Positions 40,744 through 49,599 are shown, numbered from the stretch's first letter. The stretch is DNA of 64,000 nucleotides from Lachnospiraceae bacterium (GCA_024690605.1 JAILOV010000038.1:1-64000), one strand, 5' to 3'. The notes: a model not told the origin generated them from the letters alone. Numbers and translations are program-made.

Positions 40744-41907
40744 TCACCAGCCGGTGGAGAGACGCTCGCCGCTTTCGGCATCGAACAGCAGCACTTTGTG
40801 CGGCTTTAAGGAGAAGCGGACAGTTTCGGCGCTGCGATCGGGCTGTTCATCGGCGTCGATGACCGCGCGGATCTGCGGCGCGCTGGTGAGTGCGGGATGT
40901 TCGCATACGACGCTCACGTCGCGGCCCATGACCTCAACGGCGTTCAATCTGCAGGAAAGGGGGCCGTCCGCGTCGACCACGAAGCCCTCGGGGCGGATGG
41001 CGACGGTGACGGGCATGGCATTCTCCGGATCCGGGGAAGGGCCGCCCTCCTGCGAGAGGGTGACGGCGGGCGTTTCCTTGCTGTCCGGCGACCAGGAAAG
41101 CACGGCTTCCTCTCCGATGAAGAGCCGGTTCTCCGAGATGCGTCCCTGAAACACGTTGATCGGCGGTGTGCCGAGAAACTGTGCGACGAACAGATTGGAC
41201 GGGTCGTCATAGACCTCCTGCGGGCGACCGATCTGCTGCACTTTGCCGTCCTTCATGACGACGATCAGATCGGAGATGCTCATGGCCTCCTCCTGGTCGT
41301 GCGTGACGAAGATCGTTGTGACGCCGGTCTTTGTCTGGATGCGGCGGATCTCCTCGCGCGTCTGCAGGCGGAGCCTCGCGTCCAGATTGGAGAGCGGCTC
41401 GTCGAGCAGCAGCACCCGGGGGAGCTTCACCAGTGCGCGGGCGATCGCCACGCGCTGCTGCTGGCCGCCGGAGAGCTCCGACGGACGCCGCTCCATCAGC
41501 TGGTCGATCTGCACCAGCGCGGCGACCTCGCGTGCTTTTTCCAGCATTTCGTCCCGCGAGAGACGTTCCTTGCCTTTCAGATTCTGCAGGGGAAAGATGA
41601 TGTTCTGCTCGACGCTCAGATGCGGATAGAGTGCATAGTTCTGGAAGACCATGCCGACACCCCGTCTTTCCGGCGGGATGTCCGTCACATCCTCCTCACC
41701 GAAGAGGATGCGGCCCTGCGTGGGCTTCAGCAGACCGCAGATCAGATTCAGCGCAGTGCTCTTGCCGCAGCCGGAAGGCCCCAGCAGACCGATGAGCTTG
41801 CCGTCGGGGATCTCAAAAGCAAAATCGTCGACGGCGATGACTTCGTTGTGCCGATTCTTTCCCCTGCCGGGGAAGCGTTTTGTCACATGGTCAAAGATCA
41901 CTTTCAT
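40744..41907 (-). CDS. Sugar ABC transporter ATPase (MsmK/UgpC-like)
   Basis: The 387-residue protein is a carbohydrate-type ABC ATPase with a C-terminal regulatory OB domain. The Walker A is GPSGCGKST, Q-loop VFQNYALYPHL, signature LSGGQQQR, Walker B VLLLDEPLSNLD and the switch His in TIFVTHDQEEAMSISD. It energises the import of oligosaccharides through the two permeases. The ATG at 41907 has no SD; a consensus promoter ends 7 nt upstream (41915-41943), which suggests a leaderless mRNA. A longer reading frame upstream passes through this promoter and is rejected. Confidence 0.93.
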   Translation of the reverse strand: MKVIFDHVTKRFPGRGKNRHNEVIAVDDFAFEIPDGKLIGLLGPSGCGKSTALNLICGLLKPTQGRILFGEEDVTDIPPERRGVGMVFQNYALYPHLSVEQNIIFPLQNLKGKERLSRDEMLEKAREVAALVQIDQLMERRPSELSGGQQQRVAIARALVKLPRVLLLDEPLSNLDARLRLQTREEIRRIQTKTGVTTIFVTHDQEEAMSISDLIVVMKDGKVQQIGRPQEVYDDPSNLFVAQFLGTPPINVFQGRISENRLFIGEEAVLSWSPDSKETPAVTLSQEGGPSPDPENAMPVTVAIRPEGFVVDADGPLSCRLNAVEVMGRDVSVVCEHPALTSAPQIRAVIDADEQPDRSAETVRFSLKPHKVLLFDAESGERLSTGW

Positions 41908-41914
41908 AAACACA

Positions 41915-41943
41915 TTTGTAGCATATTCCCCGCGCGGGTGCAA
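41915..41943 (-). promoter_or_regulatory. Leaderless-type promoter of the sugar ABC operon
   Basis: On the minus strand TTGCAC, a 17-bp spacer ending in TGC (extended -10), then TACAAA, then exactly 7 nt to the ATG. The predicted transcript start is the A of the ATG. Confidence 0.65.
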
Positions 41944-42034
41944 GATAGTAAAGTTTTTCTCCCGTCCCTCCGATATATAAGATGAAAGGAGAAGCATGCG
42001 GCCCGAGAGGCCGGGATCGAGGGAGGTGAACGGA

Positions 42035-42238
42035 ATGAATACAGCGATGATTGCCCCCGTGATGATGACAACGATGACACCTGACAACTATCTGGCGAGA
42101 AAGGATCAGTACAGAAAGCCCGCGCGCCCGAAGAAAAAGGAGACGGATGCCGGCGCGTTCAGCATGAGCGCGGCTTCCTATGAACCGACCGACCGGGAGA
42201 CGGCCATGCGGGAATTCTTCAGCATCTACGGCAGATAA
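42035..42238 (+). CDS. Small orphan protein, 67 aa
   Basis: The small gene has a Met/Thr-rich N-terminus (MNTAMIAPVMMTTMTPDN), a basic middle (ARPKKKET) and the end TAMREFFSIYGR. No domain or homologue was recognised. The chosen ATG has GGGAGGTG 6 nt upstream. An in-frame ATG at 41996 also has a strong SD (AAAGGAG, 4-nt spacing) and would add 13 residues. A terminator follows at 42279. It is divergent from the sugar ABC operon. Confidence 0.6.
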   Translation: MNTAMIAPVMMTTMTPDNYLARKDQYRKPARPKKKETDAGAFSMSAASYEPTDRETAMREFFSIYGR

Positions 42239-42278
42239 ACAGACGGAGGAGAGACAATTGCACACAGCGGACTGAAAG

Positions 42279-42305
42279 GCAGCAGGTCATTGACCGGCTG
42301 CTTTT
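42279..42305 (+). terminator. Intrinsic terminator after the 67-aa gene
   Basis: GCAGC (42279-42283) pairs with GCTGC (42297-42301) and inner GGTC with GACC, loop ATT, one mismatch, then TTTT and a further TTTT. The -35 box of the next promoter lies in the descending arm. Confidence 0.7.
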
Positions 42306-42319
42306 CCTTTTGCTATACT
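42290..42319 (+). promoter_or_regulatory. Promoter of the C11 protease gene
   Basis: TTGACC (42290-42295) overlaps the terminator stem. An 18-bp spacer ends in TGC (extended -10), and TATACT is at 42314-42319. The leader is about 37 nt to the ATG at 42362. Confidence 0.65.
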
Positions 42320-42361
42320 TGATGCGTATTTTTGCACCGTATTTTATGGAGGTGACTCATT

Positions 42362-44791
42362 ATGGCGGACAGACCGACAGGCAGGCAGAAGCATATCACG
42401 GAAGGCGGATCGGGCGTACACAAGCGGGGCGAAGGCCTCGGCACCGGTCCCGTCGGGAGCGGCTCGAATTTCCACGGCTCGTCTTCCGGCAACAGCGGGA
42501 ATTCTTCTCCGTCTCCGTCGCGCGGGGTTGTCCGCGGCGGCGGGATCTCCATGGGGACGATCGTGCTGATCCTGATCGTTTTCTTTGTGATCCGCAGTCT
42601 CGGCGGTTCCGATGACACGGATGACACCTATTATCAGGAGCCGGCAGCTTCCGCCGAACAGACCCAGACCGCGGAGACGGGATCGGGATCGGACATGGGC
42701 TCGCTTTTTAGCGCTCTTTTTGGCGGCGGTGGCGGCTACAGCAGCTCGACCGATTACGGCGGCTGGAAGGACACCTCCTATCGGACGGGGCAGCTGGACG
42801 AGACGGTCGCCGAGGGCGCGCGGGCAAAGCGCACGGTGATCAAAGCGGACGGCACGGACGACAATGTCATCCTCGTCTATATGTGCGGCACCGATCTGGA
42901 GTCACGCAACGGCATGGCATCCCGCGATCTGGCGGAGATGGCGCAGGCATCGCTCAACGACCATGTGCGCATCTATGTCTATACCGGCGGCTGCAAAAAC
43001 TGGCAGACGAAGAGCATCTCCTCCCGCGTCAACCAGATCTATGAGGTGACGGGCGGCGGTCTGAAACTCCTGGAGAGCGATATGGGTTCGGGGAGTCCGG
43101 TCGATCCGTCGACGCTCGTGAGCTTCCTCAAGTGGGCCCGGACCAACACAAAGGGCAACCGCTATGATCTGATCTTCTGGGACCACGGCGGCGGTTCGGT
43201 CTCGGGCTTCGGCTATGATGAAAAAAATCCCCGCGCGGGCTCCATGGATCTGGCGGGCATCGGCAGAGCACTCAAAGAGGGCGGGATCACCTATGATTTT
43301 GTCGGGTTTGACGCCTGTCTGATGGCGACCGTGGAAACCGCGCTGGTCGTCGGAAATTACGCGGACTATCTGATCGCCTCGGAGGAGACGGAGCCGGGCG
43401 TCGGCTGGTATTACACGACGTGGCTCACCGATCTGGCCCGGGATCCGGGCATGCCGACGATCAATATCGGCAAGACCATCGTCGACACCTTTACCGGCGT
43501 CTGCGAACGGGACGCGGCGGGGCAGAAGACGACGCTCTCCGTGATCGATCTCGCGGAACTGGCGCTCACGGTGCCCGAGAGTCTCAGGGATTTTGCCGCC
43601 TCCACATCGAAGATGATCAAAGAGGACGCCTATCAGACGGTTTCCGATGCGCGCAGCGGCGCGCGTGAGTTTGCCGGCTCGTCCCGCATCGATCAGGTCG
43701 ATCTGGTGCATCTGGCGATGAACATCGGGACGCCGGAAGGCGATGCGCTGGCCAAGGCGCTGAAGGGCGCGGTGAAGTACAACCGGACCTCGTCGTCGAT
43801 GACCAATTCCTATGGTCTGTCGATCTATTTCCCCATGAAACGGGCATCCTCTGTGGATTCCATGGTGAGCACCTATGAGGCGATCGGCATGGATGCGGAC
43901 TACACGCGCATGATCCAGGAGGCGGCGTCGATGAATGTCTACGGTCAGGCGGCGGCGGGAGGAACGGGCAGCCCGCTGGACAGCCTGTTCGGCGATGCAT
44001 CCGACGGGACAGACGGCGGCGCCGACGCGATCACGCAGCTGCTGACGGCGCTTCTGGAAGGGGACCGGTCGGTTGTTTCGGGACTGACGACCGCCAACAC
44101 GGCCTTCCTCGGACGGGGTGTCCCCGTGGAGACCGCCGCGTCCTATATCGCGGATCACCATTTCCCTGCGGAGGACCTCGAGTGGCAGGATAACGCGGAC
44201 GGCGATCCCGTGATCTCTCTGGATGAGGAAGCATGGTCTTCGGTGCATGAACTGGTGCTCAACATGTTCTATGACGACGGGGAGGGCTTCGTTGATCTCG
44301 GTATCGACAATGTCTATGAGTTTGATGATGACGGCAATCTGCTGGCACCGGCCGACCGCACGTGGGTCTCGATCGAGGGGCAGCCGGTGGCCTATTACTA
44401 TGTCGACCAGTCGGATGGTGTGATCACGGGCTATGTGCCGGCGTTCTTAAACGGCGACCGTGTGAACCTCCTGATCCGGTTTGACGATGCGCATCCCTAC
44501 GGTCTGGTGGCCGGCGCCAGTTATGACTATCAGGACACCGGGATCGACGTGATCGCCAAGAACCTGACGGTGCTGGAGCCCGGGGACCGGCTGGAGTTCG
44601 TTTGCGACTACTACACCTATAACGGGGATTATCAGGACAGTTATCTGCTGGGCGAGCCGCTGACAGTGACCGGCGCGATGGAGGATCTGAAGATCAGCAA
44701 CACCGATGTCGGTGAGGGCAGGGTCCGGATGCTCTACCGCTTCACCGACCTCTACAGCAGGGATTACTGGACGCCCGCGATCGAGGGCTGA
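42362..44791 (+). CDS. Clostripain-family (C11) cysteine protease, membrane-anchored
   Basis: The 809-residue protein belongs to peptidase family C11, which cleaves after Arg or Lys. The N-terminus has HITEGGSGVHKRGEGLGTGP (about 12-31), a signature I recognise from other clostridial membrane-anchored proteins, then one helix (about 65-80) and a Gly/Ser-rich tether. The catalytic dyad is His275 in WDHGGGSVSGFGYD and Cys319 in FDACLMATVETA. After about residue 530 a Ser/Gly linker leads into a C-terminal region (about 590-800) of beta-strand type. It should act outside the cell, tethered by the N-terminal helix, on proteins or peptides. Confidence 0.92.
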   Translation: MADRPTGRQKHITEGGSGVHKRGEGLGTGPVGSGSNFHGSSSGNSGNSSPSPSRGVVRGGGISMGTIVLILIVFFVIRSLGGSDDTDDTYYQEPAASAEQTQTAETGSGSDMGSLFSALFGGGGGYSSSTDYGGWKDTSYRTGQLDETVAEGARAKRTVIKADGTDDNVILVYMCGTDLESRNGMASRDLAEMAQASLNDHVRIYVYTGGCKNWQTKSISSRVNQIYEVTGGGLKLLESDMGSGSPVDPSTLVSFLKWARTNTKGNRYDLIFWDHGGGSVSGFGYDEKNPRAGSMDLAGIGRALKEGGITYDFVGFDACLMATVETALVVGNYADYLIASEETEPGVGWYYTTWLTDLARDPGMPTINIGKTIVDTFTGVCERDAAGQKTTLSVIDLAELALTVPESLRDFAASTSKMIKEDAYQTVSDARSGAREFAGSSRIDQVDLVHLAMNIGTPEGDALAKALKGAVKYNRTSSSMTNSYGLSIYFPMKRASSVDSMVSTYEAIGMDADYTRMIQEAASMNVYGQAAAGGTGSPLDSLFGDASDGTDGGADAITQLLTALLEGDRSVVSGLTTANTAFLGRGVPVETAASYIADHHFPAEDLEWQDNADGDPVISLDEEAWSSVHELVLNMFYDDGEGFVDLGIDNVYEFDDDGNLLAPADRTWVSIEGQPVAYYYVDQSDGVITGYVPAFLNGDRVNLLIRFDDAHPYGLVAGASYDYQDTGIDVIAKNLTVLEPGDRLEFVCDYYTYNGDYQDSYLLGEPLTVTGAMEDLKISNTDVGEGRVRMLYRFTDLYSRDYWTPAIEG

Positions 44792-44794
44792 TCC

Positions 44795-46375
44795 ATGGCG
44801 GCGGAGCGCGTTTTTTCGGCGTTATACAGACTGCTGGCCGGGATCCTTGCGGCTGTCTCCGGCGGTCTGTTCGCGGTGGCGCTGTTCATGACCATCGTGT
44901 TCCGGCAGGAACAGGAGAATGACTACCCGGATATCGTCCGTCTGCAGCCGGTGTTTGTGCTGCTTCTTTTCGCGACGTGTCTCATCATCCTGTTCATCCT
45001 GCTGAAAAAGGCCGGGCTTCTGCGGGACGGGCAGCCGCCGAAGCTTTCCCGCAAGGGCGTCCTGATCCCGGAGCCCTGGTTTGCGTGCTCGATCCTGTTC
45101 GTGCTCGTTTACTGCCTGTTCCTCATCTGTGTGATCCGCGGGCTTCCCACCAATGACGCCAGGTTCTGCATCGAGATCGCGCAGACATTCCTGCAGGGGG
45201 ACTATTCCGCCGTGCAGAGCGGATATCTCACGGTCTATCCGTTCCAGCTCTCCTTCTGCCTGTTTGCCGAGTGGCTGACGCGTGCCTTCGGCGCGGGCAA
45301 TTATCTGCCCTATCAGCTGCTCAATGTGGCGTCGATCCTGCTGTCCCTTTTCTTCCTTTATGAGATCACCTGGGAGCTGTCGCAGGATATCCGCGCCTGC
45401 AGGGCTGCGGCGATCCTGGGGGCGGGCGGGTTTGCGCTCTTTGCCTACAGCACCTTTATCTACAATGATATCTGGAGTCTGGGACCGCTGTTCGGCGCGT
45501 TCTGGATGCTCATCCGCTATATGGAACGCGGCGGTCTGTTCAGGGGACTGGCGGCGGTGTTTTTATCCGCGGTCTCCTTTTTCATCAAGTCCAACGGGGC
45601 GGTCGCGCTGGTCGCCATGTGCGGCCTGACGGCGGTCTGCGCGCTCAAAAAGCTGCTTTCCGGAAATGCGCGCCTTGCGGCTCAGCTGCTGCTGGTCACG
45701 GTGCTGCTGGCTCTCTGTCCGCTCGGCATGCGCAGGGCCGTCAACATGCACTATGCTTCCGTCAGCGGCGGCGAGGTCGCGAAGGGCGTTCCCGCGATGG
45801 CCTATGTCGCGATGGGCATGATGGAGAATGACGGCAAATTCGGCTGGTACAACGGCGACAATGTGCGCTATCTCTCGGAGGCGGGCGGTGATTCCGGCAA
45901 AGCGGCCGAGGCGGCGCTCGCGGTCGTCAGGGAAAGGGCGTCGGAGATCGGCGCGAGTCCCAAGGCCGTCGTCCGGTTTTACGGCAGCAAATTCCTGTCG
46001 CAGTGGGCGGATCCGACGAAGGGGTCGCTCCGGGAGCAGGAACTGACGGGCAGGCATCAGGAGGGTATGCGGCCGGTGCTCGCCGAGTCGCTGACCTTTG
46101 GCAGAGGTTTTTATGTGCTGCAGGGGCTGATGCATCTGTCGCATCTGTTCCTGCATTTCTTCGCTGCGGTTGGGTTTCTCATGCTTTGTTTCGGAAAGCG
46201 GCGTCTGCAGGAGTCCTGCGCACTGCTCCCGCTCTTTGCGTTCGGGGGGATCCTGTTCCACGAGCTCTGGGAGGCATCGGGACGCTATGTTCTGCGCTAT
46301 GAACTGGCATTTCTTCCTTTCGCCGCGCTGGGCATGATCCGTCTGTTCTCGCTTCTTCCGGAGAAGAAGAAGTGA
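44795..46375 (+). CDS. GT-C-type membrane glycosyltransferase-like protein
   Basis: The 526-residue protein has about 11 transmembrane helices. The first outside loop contains RGLPTNDARFCIEIAQTFLQ, with an acidic pair and following helix as in GT-C (PMT/ArnT-like) transferases that use polyprenyl-phosphate sugars. No further catalytic marker is visible. It begins 3 bp after the C11 protease stop, and the next gene, also GT-C-like, overlaps it by 4 bp, so the three are likely one operon. The sugar and acceptor are unknown. Confidence 0.7.
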   Translation: MAAERVFSALYRLLAGILAAVSGGLFAVALFMTIVFRQEQENDYPDIVRLQPVFVLLLFATCLIILFILLKKAGLLRDGQPPKLSRKGVLIPEPWFACSILFVLVYCLFLICVIRGLPTNDARFCIEIAQTFLQGDYSAVQSGYLTVYPFQLSFCLFAEWLTRAFGAGNYLPYQLLNVASILLSLFFLYEITWELSQDIRACRAAAILGAGGFALFAYSTFIYNDIWSLGPLFGAFWMLIRYMERGGLFRGLAAVFLSAVSFFIKSNGAVALVAMCGLTAVCALKKLLSGNARLAAQLLLVTVLLALCPLGMRRAVNMHYASVSGGEVAKGVPAMAYVAMGMMENDGKFGWYNGDNVRYLSEAGGDSGKAAEAALAVVRERASEIGASPKAVVRFYGSKFLSQWADPTKGSLREQELTGRHQEGMRPVLAESLTFGRGFYVLQGLMHLSHLFLHFFAAVGFLMLCFGKRRLQESCALLPLFAFGGILFHELWEASGRYVLRYELAFLPFAALGMIRLFSLLPEKKK

Positions 46376-47886
46376 ACGCCGTGACGAAGGTGACCGCGGA
46401 CAAAAGAAAGCTCCTGCTGTTCGCGATCCTGGCCGCCTGGCTGATCTTTAACGGGATCCTGCTCGTCCTGCACGAATCCTGGCGTGACGAAGCCAATGTG
46501 TGGCTGATCGCCAGGGATCTCTCGCCGGCGGAACTGATCCGGCAGATCAAATGGCAGGGACATCCCTGTCTCTGGTATTTTCTGGTGATGCCGTTCGCGA
46601 AGGCGGGTCTCCCGTTCCGGACGATCTGTGTGATCAGTTACGGGGTCATGGCGGCCGCGGCCGCGGTCTTTGTCTTTCGGGCCCCCTTCAGTCCCCTTAC
46701 CAAGGCGCTGTGTCTGGCGAGCCCGTTCTTTTCCTATTATTATCCGGTGATCGCGAGAAACTACTGTCTGATCGCGCTGCTCCTGATCCTGTTAGCCGCC
46801 TGTCATTCCCGTCGCGACGCGTCTCCGCTGCTCTACGGGCTGCTGCTGGGTCTGCTGGTGCAGGCCGATACCATAGCGATCGTGACCGCCGGCATGATCT
46901 CCTTCATGTGGCTGTTTGACGCCGTGTGCCGGTCGGTCCGGGAGAAGACGAAGCATGCGCTGGTGCAGGCGGCAAAGGGCCTGTGGATCCCGGCGGCAAG
47001 TCTTGCTTTCTGGGCGGTGCAGTTTGCCGGTATCGGCGGCAGTGCGGAATACCATCCCAATGATCTCGGTTTACAGGAGCTGTGGGATCAGTGCCGCTAT
47101 TTTGCCGGTCACATCCTGACGCGCATGACGGGCTTCGACGCCTTGGGCGATCGTCTGCTCATGCTCCTGTTCCTTGTGACGGCCGTGGTCCTCTCCCTCC
47201 GGATCGGGGATCTTTTTCCCGCGCTGACGGTGGCTGCCGCTTTTGCGTTTGAGACGGTGTTCAGCAGCATCATCTATGAGCTGCATATCTGGCACCATAT
47301 CACGCTGTGCTTTGTGCTGATCTGGTTTCTCTGGCTCGGGTGCAGCTCACGGCAGGCCCCGGCGTCCGTGCTGAAAGCGAAGCTGCCGCGTCTTCTCGCG
47401 GAGGCTCTGCTCATCGTGTTGTCGATCTCGATGTTCCTGCGCTGGAACGCGCCGGAGGAGACCTCATCCCTCCGGAATGCGTGGAGCGGACGCTATTCGG
47501 ACAGTGTCCGCACGGCGGCGTTCATCCGCGGGCATGTCGCGCCCGACAGCCGCATTTTCGTGACGCATGTGGCAGAGAGCACACCGGTGCAGGCGTATCT
47601 CGGCAGGGCCTACACCTTTTACTATGCGGGAACCCTGGAGCGGGTGAGCTTCGCGGACTATAACGAGCAGCAGAGCGCGGGGATAAGTTACGCGGATTTT
47701 CTTTCCGGGATGAACGCGGATCCGGATGCGCCGGAGGAGATCTATCTGCTGCGGTCGGCGTCCGACTGTCTGGAGGATGTGCCCGACGGCGCGGCGGACG
47801 ACTGGGAACTGCTCTACGAGACGGAGGAGACGACCGCGAGAGGAGAGGAGTACCGCCTGTATCGGCTGAAACGGGATTTACTTTAA
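46372..47886 (+). CDS. Second GT-C-type membrane glycosyltransferase-like protein
   Basis: The 504-residue protein has about ten hydrophobic helices. LHESWRDEANVWLIARDLSP after helix 1 contains the acidic W-R-D-E-A motif typical of GT-C enzymes such as the DUF2029/PMT-like groups (D-E-x-x near the first loop). A soluble extracytoplasmic tail follows (about 380-500). The GTG start overlaps the preceding stop (GTGA). It probably forms a pair with the upstream gene in making a glycoconjugate. Confidence 0.7.
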   Translation: MNAVTKVTADKRKLLLFAILAAWLIFNGILLVLHESWRDEANVWLIARDLSPAELIRQIKWQGHPCLWYFLVMPFAKAGLPFRTICVISYGVMAAAAAVFVFRAPFSPLTKALCLASPFFSYYYPVIARNYCLIALLLILLAACHSRRDASPLLYGLLLGLLVQADTIAIVTAGMISFMWLFDAVCRSVREKTKHALVQAAKGLWIPAASLAFWAVQFAGIGGSAEYHPNDLGLQELWDQCRYFAGHILTRMTGFDALGDRLLMLLFLVTAVVLSLRIGDLFPALTVAAAFAFETVFSSIIYELHIWHHITLCFVLIWFLWLGCSSRQAPASVLKAKLPRLLAEALLIVLSISMFLRWNAPEETSSLRNAWSGRYSDSVRTAAFIRGHVAPDSRIFVTHVAESTPVQAYLGRAYTFYYAGTLERVSFADYNEQQSAGISYADFLSGMNADPDAPEEIYLLRSASDCLEDVPDGAADDWELLYETEETTARGEEYRLYRLKRDLL

Positions 47887-47905
47887 TGATTTAATGTGAT
47901 AAACT
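47877..47905 (+). promoter_or_regulatory. Promoter of the YerC-like gene
   Basis: TTTACT (47877-47882), a 17-bp spacer and TAAACT (47900-47905), overlapping the end of the upstream GT-C gene. The same -35 (TTTACT) is used at cspA. Confidence 0.5.
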
Positions 47906-47933
47906 ACTGGCAACGATACGGGAGGCGTAGGTC

Positions 47934-48230
47934 ATGAACAGGAAGATCAGACAGGGTTCGGTGGAGCATCTCTTTGACGCGGTGCTGCATCTGGAGAACA
48001 AGGAGGAGTGCTTCAGCTTCTTTGAGGATCTGTGCACGGTGAATGAGCTGCTCTCCCTGTCGCAGCGTTTTGAAGTGGCGTCCATGCTGCGGGACGGTCG
48101 GACCTATCTGGAGATAGAAAAAGCGACCGGTGCTTCGACGGCCACGATCAGCCGCGTCAACCGGTCGCTGAATTACGGAAACGAAGGTTACGATCTGGTG
48201 TTCCGGCGCATGAAGGACGCGGATCGTTAA
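47934..48230 (+). CDS. YerC/YecD TrpR-like regulator
   Basis: The 98-residue protein matches the YerC/YecD family (TrpR-type helix-turn-helix). The motif ELLSLSQRFEVASMLRDGRTYLEIEKATGASTATISRVNRSLNYG contains the conserved core, with a recognition helix in ASTATISRVNR. The family binds DNA as a dimer; its role in Firmicutes is poorly known. GGGAGGCG precedes the ATG. Its TAA overlaps the stop codon of the convergent bactofilin gene (TTAA). Confidence 0.93.
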   Translation: MNRKIRQGSVEHLFDAVLHLENKEECFSFFEDLCTVNELLSLSQRFEVASMLRDGRTYLEIEKATGASTATISRVNRSLNYGNEGYDLVFRRMKDADR

Positions 48231-48670
48231 TCGTCCTTCTCCTGTTCTTCCTGCACTTTTTCGGCGCGCTCGTCCAGATCCTCCGGAACTTCGACGGCTT
48301 CCTTGGTCGGCTGCGCATCCTTTCCGTTCATCACACATTTTCCCTGAAAGACCGCATTTTCATCGATCACGAGATTCGTGGCCGACAGATCGCCGAACAC
48401 CCGGCCGGTGTCGCTGATCTCGATCTTGCCCTTGGGCGCTTCGATGTCGCCGTAGACCTCGCCGGCTGTCATCACGTTGCTGGCCTTGATGCCGCCGCGG
48501 ATGACCGCATGGGCTCCCACGACCACGGATTCCTTGGTGTGGACCGCACCGTTGACAATGCCGTCCACGCGGATCGCCTTCTTTGCGACGATGGATCCGT
48601 CGATGACAACATCCTCCGAAATGATCGTCACGAGCTTGTCTTTTGTTGCATCATCCACCTTGCCGAACAT
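48227..48670 (-). CDS. Bactofilin
   Basis: The 147-residue protein is a bactofilin, which forms cytoskeletal filaments without nucleotide. The core is a right-handed beta-helix of repeated hydrophobic strands: VTIISEDVVIDGSIVAKKAIRVDGIVNGAVH, VVVGAHAVIRGGIKASNVMTAGEVYGDIEAPKGKIEISD, VFGDLSATNLVIDENAVFQG. The tail (about 118-147) is acidic and disordered. It follows a degenerate LytM protein gene by 26 bp, echoing the common link between bactofilins and M23 peptidases. Confidence 0.93.
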   Translation of the reverse strand: MFGKVDDATKDKLVTIISEDVVIDGSIVAKKAIRVDGIVNGAVHTKESVVVGAHAVIRGGIKASNVMTAGEVYGDIEAPKGKIEISDTGRVFGDLSATNLVIDENAVFQGKCVMNGKDAQPTKEAVEVPEDLDERAEKVQEEQEKDD

Positions 48671-48696
48671 GAATTCTCCTCCTCCCGGAATTGCCT

Positions 48697-49506
48697 CTAG
48701 CCGTCAATATCTGCCATGGTCTCTGGATCGATATAAGTGCCGTCCTGCGTGATCTGATAGCCGACGACCCTGTTATTGTCAATGAGGAACAGGATGCTTC
48801 CCCGCGTGACCTCATCGCCGACGCGCACCATGGCGTCGCCCGCGTTTCGGTAGATCGACCGGAAGCCGCTCCCGTGATCGATCACGATGCGCTTACCGTA
48901 TTTCTGGTCATCCTCGATCTCCGCGACCGTTCCGGCTCCGGTGGCCACCACGCTGGAGCCTTGGGCGGCGTCCGTGAAATAGAGGATCGGATCACCGGGG
49001 ATGCTGTCGATGGTCTCGCCGTTGGCTATCCGCTCGTTCAGCTGCCGGATGGCGTCGTCGATGGTTTCCGCGTCCAGCAGATCCCGGGTGCTTGTCATCG
49101 TCGCGGTGCCGGTCAGCGGGAAACCGGTCGGCAGATGCTTTTCCGTCTCCGCCTTTTCGGCATTGGTCTCCCGGACAACCTTCTGATTGATCGATTTGGA
49201 GAGCTGCTCGACCCGGGCGTTCAGGGTGCTGTTCGCCATGGCGAGCGTCTCCTTTTCTTTGGTCAGCGTCAGGATCTGGTCATTCTGGAGCAGCTGCACG
49301 TGCTGCAGGCCGTTGATCGTCATGACACTGTACACGATGTAGCAGATCAGGATCACGGCGGCAAAAAACGCCAGAAAAGACAGGGCCTGAGCTGCAAAAG
49401 GACTCACTTTGAGCGTGCCGGTCTTTCCGTCGGAATCATCGGAAACGATGAGAACCGTGTAGCCGCGCTGATGGCGATGCTTTTTAGGCGTTACTTCGTC
49501 AACCAT
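48697..49506 (-). CDS. Degenerate M23/LytM-domain membrane protein
   Basis: The 269-residue protein has one transmembrane helix (about 40-64), a coiled coil (about 70-120), and a C-terminal LytM/M23 fold (about 180-258): GAGTVAEIEDDQKYGKRIVIDHGSGFRSIYRN and MVRVGDEVTRGSILFLI. Active M23 enzymes need an H-x(3)-D and H-x-H; here the H-x-H region reads GYQIT, so zinc catalysis is not expected. It may act as a partner that activates or positions a real hydrolase, as EnvC-type proteins do. It heads a two-gene operon with the bactofilin and has a leaderless-type promoter. Confidence 0.82.
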   Translation of the reverse strand: MVDEVTPKKHRHQRGYTVLIVSDDSDGKTGTLKVSPFAAQALSFLAFFAAVILICYIVYSVMTINGLQHVQLLQNDQILTLTKEKETLAMANSTLNARVEQLSKSINQKVVRETNAEKAETEKHLPTGFPLTGTATMTSTRDLLDAETIDDAIRQLNERIANGETIDSIPGDPILYFTDAAQGSSVVATGAGTVAEIEDDQKYGKRIVIDHGSGFRSIYRNAGDAMVRVGDEVTRGSILFLIDNNRVVGYQITQDGTYIDPETMADIDG

Positions 49507-49513
49507 GAAACGG

Positions 49514-49542
49514 ATTATAGCATAACGGCTGATTGATTACAA
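49514..49542 (-). promoter_or_regulatory. Leaderless-type promoter of the LytM-bactofilin operon
   Basis: On the minus strand TTGTAA, a 17-bp spacer ending in TGC (extended -10), a perfect TATAAT, then 7 nt and the ATG (49504-49506). There is no SD. Confidence 0.7.
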
Positions 49543-49564
49543 TAATTACAATATAAATTCTTTC

Positions 49565-49593
49565 TTTACTTTTTATTTACCGTGTGCTAAAGT
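49565..49593 (+). promoter_or_regulatory. Promoter of cspA
   Basis: TTTACT (49565-49570), a 17-bp spacer ending in TGC (extended -10), and TAAAGT (49588-49593). The predicted start is near 49600, at the first base of a palindrome. Confidence 0.55.
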
Positions 49594-49599
49594 TGATGT

